A stretch of 7,844 nt of DNA from Anaerolineaceae bacterium UBA1363 (GCA_002306055.1 DBRR01000032.1:1-7844); one strand, 5' to 3'. Counted from the first letter of the stretch, positions 1 to 7,745 are shown. The notes: generated by a model from the sequence alone, not told the origin. Numbers and translations: made by a program.

Positions 1-24
1 TTAATCACAATGATTGACCACTAG
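1..24 (+). CDS. Possible 3' tail of an upstream gene (partial)
   Basis: The first reading frame is open from the window edge and ends at TAG (22-24), followed at once in frame by TAA (25-27). Such tandem stops suit the true end of a gene, but only seven codons (LITMIDH) are visible, so no function can be given. If real, this gene overlaps the proposed TTG start of the TPR gene at 14 and would be the first member of the same operon. The alternative is that these bases are out-of-frame leader, or belong to the TPR gene with a frameshift. Confidence 0.25.
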   Translation, partial: LITMIDH

Positions 25-3000
25 TAATTTCATCCATAAAGCGCTTTCGGAAAACCCTAATGACCTGGAGGCTATCAAGCTTTCCGGTCAGATCGATCGC
101 CGCATGGCAAACATCGACGAAGCGATTGAATCCAGCGCGTTGTTGGCTGTGTTCGAACCCCAAAATCAAGCCAACAAAAAGGATCTCGCCTCCCTCTACC
201 TCCAATCTCAGCAGCCGGAAAATGCCTTTCGGATCTACGAGGATCTGATCCATGCTTCGAATGAGCCTTCACGCGCGGATCTGCTCAACTTTGCAGAAAT
301 CGCGATCAAGGCTGCCCATGCCGAAAAAGCGATCCCAATTGCCCAGGCATTCCTTAAAAAGGACGAGTTTGACGGTGAAGCTCTGGTGTTGCTCTGCAAC
401 GCCCTGATCGCTACGGGAAAAAACACTGAAGCCATTCAGTACCTTGAAGAGGCCTCAGCCGTTGCCCCCGAAAAGCCTGCGAGTTGGCTTTCGCTCGCCC
501 GGATATGGACCAGCCTAGGGCAGGAAGAAAAAGCCATGCAAGCCCTGCGCAAAGCCAAGGCAGCCTTACCGGATGATCCTGCGATTTTGAGTGCTCTCGG
601 AGCGCTTTATCTCGCGAACGATCAGCCGACGGAAGCCATCGGCGTTCTCCGCCAGGCTTTTCAACTTGATCCGTCCAGCACTTCTGTGCGCAAATCATTG
701 GCACAAGCCTATTTGACCCACGGTTACATTGACCAAGCCTGGGCGACGATTGCTCCTCTTGAAGATGATTACACTTCCGATCCGGAATTGGCATTTGTTC
801 TGGGGCAAACTCTGGCAGCTATGGGAGATTTAAACGGCGCAAAGCCAGTCCTGCGATTTGCCTGGCAGGCAAATCGTTCAGACAGCACCTTGAAATCCTA
901 CGCTGAACTCTTGATTAATAGCTACAGCCATGGAATCAAACCTGGAGCCCAGGAACTGAAAGAGATGTGCCAGCTGCTTTCAGTCATGGAAGAACGGCAA
1001 CAGGAACGGGATGGATTGTTTGACATGCGATTGCTGCAGGCAGATCTCAAGGCAACCCTCGGCATGCACGAAGCCGCCTACCAGGACTACCTCCAACTTC
1101 TAGATTACCCGGAGGCGAGATCTCCTCGTTCGTATCACCACCTCCAGTTCCAAACCGGAAAGACCGCTCTCGCCCTGGGGTTGACGGACATCAGCCTGGC
1201 ATCTCTGCAGGAAGCTGTTCTGACCGATCCGGATGACCTCGCCACCCGCCATACCCTCGCAAAAGCGTTTATGGAAGCTAATCTGGAGGATGAAGGTTTC
1301 GCGGCAGCACGCTCCGCCATGCAGATCGCTCCAACCGATATTGAAAATGTGCTGTGGTACAGTGACTTTATGAGCGAGCATAATAATGCCCGCGAAGCCA
1401 TCCAGGTGCTCAAAGACACCATTCACCTCAGACCGGATGACAAAGCGCTCTACCTGACGCTTGCGCGCACTTATGTTAACCTGAACCAGATCGAAGATAC
1501 CAAGGAAACCCTCAACCAGATGTTGGCGTTGGAGGATATTGATACTGAAGAATATGTTAATGTAGCGAACCTCTACCTCCACATGAATCAACTTGATGAA
1601 GCATCGCGCATTATCAAGAAAGCCATTTCAGATAATCCCTTCCCGGATTTCATTGAAAGCCGGGATCTGGTTTATTCCGTGCTCAAGCTCGGTGATGCCG
1701 CAGCGGCTCTTCAGCTGATACAAGATCTTGAGCCTGTCCTCCAGACCAATCTTGCTTACCCATTACTCAAATCCGATGTGCTCGCAGCCAACCAGCAGTT
1801 CCTCCCAGCCCTCGAAACCCTTGAAGACATCCTGACCAAGCTGGAATTTGCTCCGGAAACACTTGGCAGCGTGGCTGGGGATACGGCAGAACAGAATCTT
1901 GATTACCCTCCCTACAATCGCGCGGGGCTTTACTACCGGGCTGCCCAGCTTGAACGAATGATTGGTGACCTGGTTGTCTCCCAAAAACACGTGTCGCTTG
2001 CGCTAAATGCTGATCCAGGCAGCGAGCCAGCCTTTCTGCTCAAGCTCGAACTTGCCCTGGCAACCGACCAATCTGAGAGTCTGTCGAACGCCCTTGATTT
2101 CCTCAACACGCAGGAAACTCGCACGCAAACTGCCACCTCAACGGCAACAATCCTTGCTCTCGATGCAGCGCTCCATGACGACCTGCCCAAAGCACGCTTG
2201 ATCTGGGAGCACTTCCTTTCTGATAAAACCACCTCTCCCACCGCAAAAGCGCTTCAAAGCCTGTTTGCGCAGCAGAGCGGCAATGCAAAGTCAGCCGCAG
2301 CCTTATTGGGCGAAGCAGTGGAGATGCTCGATGAGATGGAAGTCCGCCAGAAGGTTCAGGCCTTTGATATTGCCCGGCATTTCAATTGGATCTGGCATAC
2401 GCTCGCGGTAGCCAAAGCAGCCTGGGAGCAAACAAACTGGAAGGTTGCGGACCGCTTGCTTGAAGCCGCGCTTTCTGTCGCCAAGATCAATCCAATCGCC
2501 AACAAACTGCTGGCAGAATACTTGGTAGATAAAATCCGGCAGACCAATAACGCTCATTTTCTGCACATTCTTGGTCATGCCCCATCAGCTCACGACCCAC
2601 AACATGCTGATTTCGATTTGATTGAAGAACAGATCTCAATTGCAGGGCGCGCCATCGCCCCCTCCACACTTCTTCCAACCCTGAAAATCAACCAGGCGCT
2701 CAAGAATGGGCACTGGTCAGACGAAAACGATTTACATAAGCTGGTAACCAACGGCAAACAAGCAGCTCAGGTTCTTTCCGTATTGGTGGATGAGACTGCC
2801 ATTGCGGACATCCTTTCAGGATTCGGCAAGGACCCGGATGTCAACTTCCAGCAGGCAATCCAAAGCCTCCATTCAGAGCCTGCTACCTCCGCCAAAATCG
2901 CTGCGAAACTGCTTGAATCCCAGCCTGAAAACCCTGTGCTGCATGCCTTGAAGGCAATTGCCACCCGGAACCAACCACTTATGGCAGCCGAATCGCTTGA

Positions 3001-4123
3001 ACGTGCCCTGGCTATTTGGCCTGATGAACCCGATTGGCACGCCATGGCAGCCATGATGCACCAGGATGCCGGGCAATACCTGCAGGCTGCCAAACACCTG
3101 GAAGAAGCCATCCGTATTGCCCCCAAAGAAGCCCAATACTGGCAGATGCTTGGGGATGTGAAACTGCTGGAGAAGGATTATCACGCTGCCAAGGACTATT
3201 TCGGTAAAGCAACGGATCTCTTCCCATCCAATCCAGAAGCACTCCACTCGCTCGCGATCATCAACCAACAGCTCGGCGAGCACCAGATCGCCATTCAGTG
3301 CCTGCGAAAAGCCAGCCAACTCGACCCCGGAAACATCCTCTACGAGGAAGGCATCGCCCAGTCGCTGCTTGCCAGGCAGGAACTGCCTGAGGCTATGCGG
3401 CAGGCTGACGCCATCCTGAAAATCGATCCCAAGAATGAAACCGCCTGGCAGGTGAAGGTTAAGGCACTGCTAAAGAGCAACAAACCAGAAGAAGCCCGGC
3501 AGGCGATTCATTTTGCCCTGGCAGTCGTTGAAAACCCTGTACCCTTTGAACTGCAGAAAATTGACCTTGACCATATCCGCAATGCTCAGCAGGCAGTGCT
3601 GGCACTACAAAAACTCGCAGAAAAATATCCCGAGAACGTGGCTGTCCTGAACAATCTTGCACAGAAACAAATCCAAATTGGCGAAATCGAGAAAGCGGAA
3701 CAGACCTTGCAGCGCAGCCTAGTCCTGGACCAGACCAATCCGGAAACACTGGTTGCCCTTGGCACGGTAGACCGCCTGCACGGAAACCTGGACCAGGCGC
3801 TGGCGCATCTTGCGAAAGCCATTGAGCTGCAGCCTGGTTTGGTGGAAGCCTATCTCGAGATGGGGCTCACCTACCAGGATCGGCGCGAAATCAGCAACGC
3901 CATACAGACCTACCATAAAGCGATTGCCATGGTCAGCAACGATCCACGACCCTACCTGCAGGCAGCAGCCGCTTACAAGGAAAGCCGCGATTACCGCAAT
4001 GCGGAGTTCATGCTGCGCCAGGCATCCCAGCTTTCGCCATCAGACCAGAACATCCGCCGGCAGCTGGCCGCGGTGGTCGCACTCAATATCGTCAATAACC
4101 TCCAGGAGACTCCTAAAAGATGA
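14..4123 (+). CDS. Giant tetratricopeptide-repeat (TPR) scaffold protein
   Basis: This protein of about 1369 residues is nearly all TPR helical hairpins, so it most likely acts as a cytoplasmic protein-binding scaffold or sensor. No enzymatic motif, signal peptide or membrane segment is visible. Regular 34-residue repeats are clear at about residues 155-290 (units starting PASWLSLARIW, PAILSALGALYL, PELAFVLGQTL), 410-545 and 1006-1360 (PDWHAMAAMM, PEALHSLAIINQQ, PETLVALGTVDRL, VEAYLEMGLTYQ). The middle (about 550-990) is also helical, but its repeats are degenerate. The start is uncertain: TTG at 14 directly follows an in-frame TGA (11-13), no Shine-Dalgarno sequence is visible in the 13 bases before it, and the first residues already resemble the end of a TPR helix (KALSENPND). 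The next ATG in frame is at 104. A lost N-terminus through a frameshift is possible. The stop overlaps the next start as ATGA, which predicts translational coupling to the peptidase gene. Confidence 0.88.
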   Translation: MTTSNFIHKALSENPNDLEAIKLSGQIDRRMANIDEAIESSALLAVFEPQNQANKKDLASLYLQSQQPENAFRIYEDLIHASNEPSRADLLNFAEIAIKAAHAEKAIPIAQAFLKKDEFDGEALVLLCNALIATGKNTEAIQYLEEASAVAPEKPASWLSLARIWTSLGQEEKAMQALRKAKAALPDDPAILSALGALYLANDQPTEAIGVLRQAFQLDPSSTSVRKSLAQAYLTHGYIDQAWATIAPLEDDYTSDPELAFVLGQTLAAMGDLNGAKPVLRFAWQANRSDSTLKSYAELLINSYSHGIKPGAQELKEMCQLLSVMEERQQERDGLFDMRLLQADLKATLGMHEAAYQDYLQLLDYPEARSPRSYHHLQFQTGKTALALGLTDISLASLQEAVLTDPDDLATRHTLAKAFMEANLEDEGFAAARSAMQIAPTDIENVLWYSDFMSEHNNAREAIQVLKDTIHLRPDDKALYLTLARTYVNLNQIEDTKETLNQMLALEDIDTEEYVNVANLYLHMNQLDEASRIIKKAISDNPFPDFIESRDLVYSVLKLGDAAAALQLIQDLEPVLQTNLAYPLLKSDVLAANQQFLPALETLEDILTKLEFAPETLGSVAGDTAEQNLDYPPYNRAGLYYRAAQLERMIGDLVVSQKHVSLALNADPGSEPAFLLKLELALATDQSESLSNALDFLNTQETRTQTATSTATILALDAALHDDLPKARLIWEHFLSDKTTSPTAKALQSLFAQQSGNAKSAAALLGEAVEMLDEMEVRQKVQAFDIARHFNWIWHTLAVAKAAWEQTNWKVADRLLEAALSVAKINPIANKLLAEYLVDKIRQTNNAHFLHILGHAPSAHDPQHADFDLIEEQISIAGRAIAPSTLLPTLKINQALKNGHWSDENDLHKLVTNGKQAAQVLSVLVDETAIADILSGFGKDPDVNFQQAIQSLHSEPATSAKIAAKLLESQPENPVLHALKAIATRNQPLMAAESLERALAIWPDEPDWHAMAAMMHQDAGQYLQAAKHLEEAIRIAPKEAQYWQMLGDVKLLEKDYHAAKDYFGKATDLFPSNPEALHSLAIINQQLGEHQIAIQCLRKASQLDPGNILYEEGIAQSLLARQELPEAMRQADAILKIDPKNETAWQVKVKALLKSNKPEEARQAIHFALAVVENPVPFELQKIDLDHIRNAQQAVLALQKLAEKYPENVAVLNNLAQKQIQIGEIEKAEQTLQRSLVLDQTNPETLVALGTVDRLHGNLDQALAHLAKAIELQPGLVEAYLEMGLTYQDRREISNAIQTYHKAIAMVSNDPRPYLQAAAAYKESRDYRNAEFMLRQASQLSPSDQNIRRQLAAVVALNIVNNLQETPKR
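4104..4108 (+). promoter_or_regulatory. Ribosome binding site for the peptidase gene
   Basis: AGGAG lies 11 bases before the ATG at 4120, inside the last codons of the TPR gene. The spacing is a little long but workable. Together with the ATGA overlap it supports the chosen start and coupled translation. The flanking GGAG-A-CTCC can form only a very short hairpin, so I do not claim regulation by structure. Confidence 0.6.
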
Positions 4124-6888
4124 GACCTTATAACGCCCGAAAAAGTGACGAAGTGCTGGTTGTCAGGCGCGGGAAGTTCCTGACACTGCTTCAGACCGCA
4201 CTCAGCAACCGCGAATTCCAATTTGCTCGCCAGGCATCTTTAATCTGGTTGGCAAGTTACCCAGGTGATCTTCTGATCAGTTTCATCTATGCTTCAGTGC
4301 TGGCAGAACTTGGCGATACCGAAATGGCGGTCAAGAACCTGGGCAAGCTCCTGGCCTATGATCCCGAGTTCGTGGAAGCTGCCAGCCTGCTGGACCGTCT
4401 CACTGGGGGAAGCGATCGCGACATCCATGCCAACCAGATGTATTTGCAGCGCGGAACCTCCAGCGCGAAATCACCAACTGCCTGGCTTGACGGCTTGATT
4501 GCCGCCCGCAACGCCTGGGAAAGCGGCGATTTGACCGGCGCGGAAAAGGCAATCCTCGAATCCCTTGCGCATAACCCCCGTTCACCGTTACCTGCAGCTT
4601 TCCATATGCAAATCATTCACAAAACCGGCAACACCACCCTGCTCGAAACTCTCGCGGGTATTTATGGCAACCGTTGGCCTGATTGCATCCAGATCAAGGT
4701 TCTCTCCGCGATTGCTGACATTCAGCAGGGTAACGATTCTGCGGGCGTGGAAAAAATGCACTGGTGCGCCGCCCATGACGTAAGCGGCCAGGTTATCAAC
4801 CGTCTGCTGGGTCCTAATCATAATTACAAGCCCCTTTGGCCAGAGGATCTAAAGGTTTATCTCGATCTGCCTGTGCCGGCTTCCGTTGCAGCCGATTTGG
4901 GATGGAATGTGCTCGCAAATTCGGATTTTGTCGCTCCCGAACCTGCCGGCAAGCAAACAACACCACAAACCGCTGAGGAGATCATCGATGACAACCCCAC
5001 CCTCGCCCTTCACCTGCCAGATTACCTCGTGGAAGAATTGGCTGAATCTGGAGATGGGGATTATACGGAAGTCCCCACCAGTTCCTTCTTCCTGCAGGAC
5101 ATAGCCACACCCCCCTTGCCTGCTGGTCACACCAACGAAGTTCCAGCCGCTCATTCTCCCAATGTAGTGAAGTCGGATCCGATTTCCCCGGAGTCGGAGG
5201 CGACTGTTGCGGCAATCACTGAAATCCAAACAGAATTCGAAAAGGTAGCCCGGAAAATCAATAAAACCGAGTTGCTGAACACTGATGGTCGTTTCCCGAG
5301 TTATGTGATCCTGACCTCACGCGGGAATCTGGAGAAAAAATACGGCGCGAATACTGCTGATGTTGTGATCGAATCCATGCGAAAGCTATGCCTCAACATC
5401 GTCGACCTTCCAGGCTGGAACAGCCTCGTTTACATCCCGGATGATGAAACCAGCGCCCGCGAGCAGGGTCTGGACCCTATTCAGGCAAGTGACGCATGGA
5501 AGATCAAGCTTTCTCTCACCGACCTGGATGCCAAACTTGCCTCCCGTGGTGAGATGATCGGCGCGTTGTTGATTATCGGTGGGCATGACATCGTGCCCTT
5601 CCACATCTTACCGAACCCCACTGACGATACCGACCTAAACGTGCCCTCGGACAATCCCTACGCCACCCTTGATGAGAATTACTTCATCCAGCAGTGGCCT
5701 GTAGGGCGCATTCCGGATGAAGCTGGCAACGATGCCGGCTATCTACTTGAGCAGATCCGCTTTCTGACCAAAGAGTACGAGCTGAAAGTGAAGTCCAAAA
5801 AGAGTGTTTCTACCAATATCCTGGCAAATCTCTTAAGGAGCCTGGCTCAGCGATTCCAGACCTTTAACGCCCAATTTAAGAAGCCCGACAATATCGGCTG
5901 TACCGCCGAAGTGTGGAAGCCGGCCTCATCGGAGGTTTTCGCGGTGATTGACCGTTCGGATCGCCTGAAGACCTCGCCCCCAACCACCAACAGTAACTTG
6001 CTTAACGGTCAAATCCCTGACCCCAAATTTGCCTACTTCAACCTTCATGGGCTCAAGGACGCCCCCGAATGGTATGGTCAGCGCGACCTTGCCAAACCTT
6101 CAGCCGATCCGGAATATCCGGTCGCGATGGAGCCCACCAACTTCAGCACCAAGACCTCCTCCCCGGAGATCGTGATGAGTGAAGCCTGCTATGGTGCCAA
6201 CATTCTTGATAAGAAAGTCAATGAAGCCATTTCACTTAACTTTCTCGCCTGCGGCACTCGCGCCTTCGTCGGATCAACCTGTATCGCGTACGGTTCCGTG
6301 AGCAAAAACCTGGTGGCGGCCGACTTGCTCGCCTATCACTTCTGGGCTCACGTCAAATCGGAAGTGGCTGTTGGATACGCCTTGATGCGCGCGAAACTCG
6401 CCCTGGCGAAAAAGATGACCGAGGAGCAAGGTTACCTGGATGGCGAAGACCAGAAAACCATCCTCTCGTTCGTGCTCTACGGCGATCCGCTGGCTTCCAG
6501 CGCCAGCATTAAGGAAGTAACCAAACCCGCCATTCGTCCAACCACCACGCCCGAACTCAAGACCATCAGTGATTCACGCGAGGAGATGATCGTCGCAGCC
6601 AACGAGATGCCGGCTGAGATCCTGGAAAAGGTCAGGAAGGTTATCAGCAGTTACCTGCCAGGTCTGGATGACGCCACCGTCTCCCTCAACCCGCAACTGA
6701 CCAACTTCACGCTCGACCCTGCCATGGTCCAGGCGCATCGCCAGAAATTCGATTATGTCAGCCAGAGCCAGCGCTACGTGGTCACGTTGAAGAAAAGCTA
6801 CAAATATCGCCAGCACAACCATAACCACTTTGCCCGGCTAACCTTCAATCAAAAGGGCGAGATGTTGAAGCTGAGCACCTCGCGCTAG
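4120..6888 (+). CDS. TPR-linked gingipain-type (C25-like) caspase-fold cysteine peptidase
   Basis: This 922-residue protein is a probable cytoplasmic cysteine endopeptidase of clan CD. Residues about 15-220 are helical and TPR-like (FQFARQASLIWLASYPGD; AWESGDLTGAEKAILESLAH). A Trp/Pro-rich segment follows at about 227-270 (PLWPEDLKVYLDLPVP), then an acidic, proline-rich linker (about 272-365). The peptidase domain spans about 388-800: a strand at SYVILTSRG, LLIIGGHDIVPF (about 483-494), the likely catalytic His643 in FNLHG, the likely catalytic Cys690 in SEACYGA, then FVGST (716-720) and LYGDP (786-790). The order HG, then a hydrophobic strand with EAC, then GST, then GDP matches gingipain-family peptidases. 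Those are usually secreted with a signal peptide and prodomain; here none is visible. The last 120 or so residues form an unrecognised extension. The ATG overlaps the stop of the TPR gene. Substrate and trigger are unknown. A CHAT label is the main alternative, and the two groups share the caspase fold. Confidence 0.85.
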   Translation: MRPYNARKSDEVLVVRRGKFLTLLQTALSNREFQFARQASLIWLASYPGDLLISFIYASVLAELGDTEMAVKNLGKLLAYDPEFVEAASLLDRLTGGSDRDIHANQMYLQRGTSSAKSPTAWLDGLIAARNAWESGDLTGAEKAILESLAHNPRSPLPAAFHMQIIHKTGNTTLLETLAGIYGNRWPDCIQIKVLSAIADIQQGNDSAGVEKMHWCAAHDVSGQVINRLLGPNHNYKPLWPEDLKVYLDLPVPASVAADLGWNVLANSDFVAPEPAGKQTTPQTAEEIIDDNPTLALHLPDYLVEELAESGDGDYTEVPTSSFFLQDIATPPLPAGHTNEVPAAHSPNVVKSDPISPESEATVAAITEIQTEFEKVARKINKTELLNTDGRFPSYVILTSRGNLEKKYGANTADVVIESMRKLCLNIVDLPGWNSLVYIPDDETSAREQGLDPIQASDAWKIKLSLTDLDAKLASRGEMIGALLIIGGHDIVPFHILPNPTDDTDLNVPSDNPYATLDENYFIQQWPVGRIPDEAGNDAGYLLEQIRFLTKEYELKVKSKKSVSTNILANLLRSLAQRFQTFNAQFKKPDNIGCTAEVWKPASSEVFAVIDRSDRLKTSPPTTNSNLLNGQIPDPKFAYFNLHGLKDAPEWYGQRDLAKPSADPEYPVAMEPTNFSTKTSSPEIVMSEACYGANILDKKVNEAISLNFLACGTRAFVGSTCIAYGSVSKNLVAADLLAYHFWAHVKSEVAVGYALMRAKLALAKKMTEEQGYLDGEDQKTILSFVLYGDPLASSASIKEVTKPAIRPTTTPELKTISDSREEMIVAANEMPAEILEKVRKVISSYLPGLDDATVSLNPQLTNFTLDPAMVQAHRQKFDYVSQSQRYVVTLKKSYKYRQHNHNHFARLTFNQKGEMLKLSTSR

Positions 6889-6904
6889 ACTTCAATCCGT
6901 ACAA

Positions 6905-6936
6905 GGGCGGAATGAACCTCATTTGTTCACTCCACC
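6905..6936 (+). repeat. REP-like palindrome 1 (degenerate copy)
   Basis: The left arm GGCGGAATGAAC (6906-6917) and right arm GTTCACTCCACC (6925-6936) flank a seven-base loop (CTCATTT), with two mismatches in the stem. It begins 17 bases after the peptidase stop codon. The GTAG expected just 5' of the stem is replaced by GTACAAGG, so this copy may not be usable by the transposase. As a hairpin close to the stop it could still stabilise or shorten the operon transcript. Confidence 0.8.
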
Positions 6937-6954
6937 GAAAAGATAATGTCGGAG

Positions 6955-7003
6955 TTCGTAGGGCGGAATGAACCTCTTTTGTTCACTCCGCCATTTAATT
7001 TAC
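6955..7003 (+). repeat. REP palindrome 2, with GTAG
   Basis: The stem arms GGCGGAATGAAC (6962-6973) and GTTCACTCCGCC (6981-6992) can form 12 pairs with one A-C mismatch around the loop CTCTTTT. GTAG (6958-6961) lies just 5' of the stem, as in REP sequences bound by RAYT proteins. The 49-base unit matches the copy at 7671-7719 with two substitutions. Confidence 0.88.
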
Positions 7004-7006
7004 CTT

Positions 7007-7074
7007 GTCGGAGTGAGCCTGCGGAATGCTTGTGTGAGAAAATGCCTTGGGGCAGGCTCATTCCGACCTACGAA
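7007..7074 (-). repeat. REP palindrome 3, inverted, long loop
   Basis: Read on the minus strand this unit starts TTCGTAGG (7074-7067) and carries GTAG at 7071-7068. The arms GTCGGAGTGAGCCTGC (7007-7022) and GCAGGCTCATTCCGAC (7052-7067) pair over 16 bases with one G-T wobble, around a 29-base loop. It is a variant of the family (TCGGAATGAGCC against GCGGAATGAACC) in opposite orientation to palindrome 2 and three bases from it. The two together look like a BIME-type composite. Confidence 0.82.
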
Positions 7075-7083
7075 AAATTCGGA

Positions 7084-7599
7084 TCATTCACCGTAAGAAC
7101 GATTCTCGTCCTCAAATTTTGTGGCTTCGATCTTATATATGCTGGAATCGTTATCGAAATACTCGCTGAAACTGGACCAAGCCCAATTTCCATAATCTTC
7201 AACGTAACCGTGTTTCACAGGGTTGTAATGAATGTAATCAAAATGATGCTTTAGGTCCTCTTCATCACGAATGGTATGTTCCCAGAATCGAGCCTGCCAA
7301 ATCGTCAATTCCGGTTTTCCGAGCAGTTCACGTATATGTTTTGTTGTGATGCGTTTAACGTTTCGAATTATTTGAGAAAATGATCTGTGATCAATTGGTA
7401 GAGAGATGAGAAGATGTACGTGATCAAAAAGGATGCAGTAGGCAATCAGGTCAAATTGGTTGCGTTTCTGCGTATCCCGAATGGCTTTCACCAAGATATC
7501 GACTGCTGCCGAATCCGAAAAAATTTTTTGCCGATTATGTGTTACAAGCGTAAAGAAATAGGTTCCACCAAAGATTTGATTCCTTACGTAACTAGGCAT
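7084..7599 (-). CDS. REP-associated tyrosine transposase (RAYT, IS200-like Y1 family)
   Basis: A single-strand DNA transposase of the HUH/Y1 type, 171 residues and full length for a compact RAYT. The N-terminal strand GGTYFFTLVTHNRQ is typical. The HUH metal-binding motif is HVH at residues 60-62 (FDHVHLLISLP). The family signature FWEHTIRDEEDL leads into DYIHYNPVKHGYV, where Tyr122 is the candidate nucleophile, followed by WAWSSFSEY (139-147). I take the start at the ATG 7599-7597 (MPSYVRN), because family members usually begin just before this stretch; a TTG six bases upstream is the alternative. No strong Shine-Dalgarno sequence is visible. REP palindromes with GTAG lie on both sides, as expected for its DNA substrates. 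The gene appears more AT-rich than the operon, consistent with separate acquisition. It is intact, with no internal stop. Confidence 0.93.
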   Translation of the reverse strand: MPSYVRNQIFGGTYFFTLVTHNRQKIFSDSAAVDILVKAIRDTQKRNQFDLIAYCILFDHVHLLISLPIDHRSFSQIIRNVKRITTKHIRELLGKPELTIWQARFWEHTIRDEEDLKHHFDYIHYNPVKHGYVEDYGNWAWSSFSEYFDNDSSIYKIEATKFEDENRSYGE

Positions 7600-7670
7600 T
7601 ATCAAAGTTTATCATCCGAATGTAATTAACAGAACAGAATAGTATTTTTTTAGCCCTATTTGCCATTCTT

Positions 7671-7719
7671 TTCGTAGGGCGGAATGAATCTCATTTGTTC
7701 ACTCCGCCATTTAATTTAC
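7671..7719 (+). repeat. REP palindrome 4, with GTAG, upstream of RAYT
   Basis: The arms GGCGGAATGAAT (7678-7689) and GTTCACTCCGCC (7697-7708) enclose the loop CTCATTT. GTAG (7674-7677) sits directly before the stem. The unit is in the same orientation as palindrome 2 and shares its flanks. It lies about 70 bases upstream of the RAYT start, so it could also influence transcription of that gene. Confidence 0.88.
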
Positions 7720-7745
7720 TAAGGTGCAGTTTACAGAATAAGACC

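Larger units (their letters stand above)
6905..7719. mobile_element. REPtron: RAYT gene flanked by REP palindromes
   Basis: A minus-strand RAYT gene (7084-7599) sits between palindromes of one family: copies at 6905, 6955 and 7007 on its 3' side and one at 7671 on its 5' side. The copies at 6955 and 7671 are almost identical over 49 bases, including TTCGTA before and ATTTAATTTAC after the stem. In known systems such an arrangement is a transposase with the REP sequences it recognises through GTAG and the hairpin. The outer limits are those of the outermost repeats. I see no target-site duplication. Confidence 0.8.

Noticed and set aside
1100..1591. Minus-strand open frame of 163 codons
   Set aside because: It lies wholly inside the TPR gene, has low-complexity composition typical of a reverse reading of coding DNA, and no recognisable domain. 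Similar frames at 411-794 and 2873-3319 were rejected for the same reason.
14..6888. The operon as a type III-E (Craspase-like) CRISPR locus
   Set aside because: There is a TPR/caspase-fold protease, but no Cas7-11 type protein, no reverse transcriptase or Cas1, and no array. The peptidase motifs look more like C25 than typical CHAT. Only the general logic is shared.
6946..7254. Plus-strand open frame of 102 codons
   Set aside because: It runs through two REP palindromes and then antisense to the end of the RAYT gene, with no domain and no clear ribosome site.
7600..7605. TTG at 7605 as the RAYT start
   Set aside because: It adds only two residues before a good ATG at 7599 and has no better ribosome site. 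The ATG gives the usual family N-terminus.
7414..7629. Plus-strand open frame of 71 codons
   Set aside because: It is antisense to the well supported RAYT coding sequence and shows no family features.
6905..7719. Repeated palindromes as a CRISPR array
   Set aside because: The copies are few, irregularly spaced, in both orientations and surround a RAYT gene, with no spacers of even length and no cas gene nearby.
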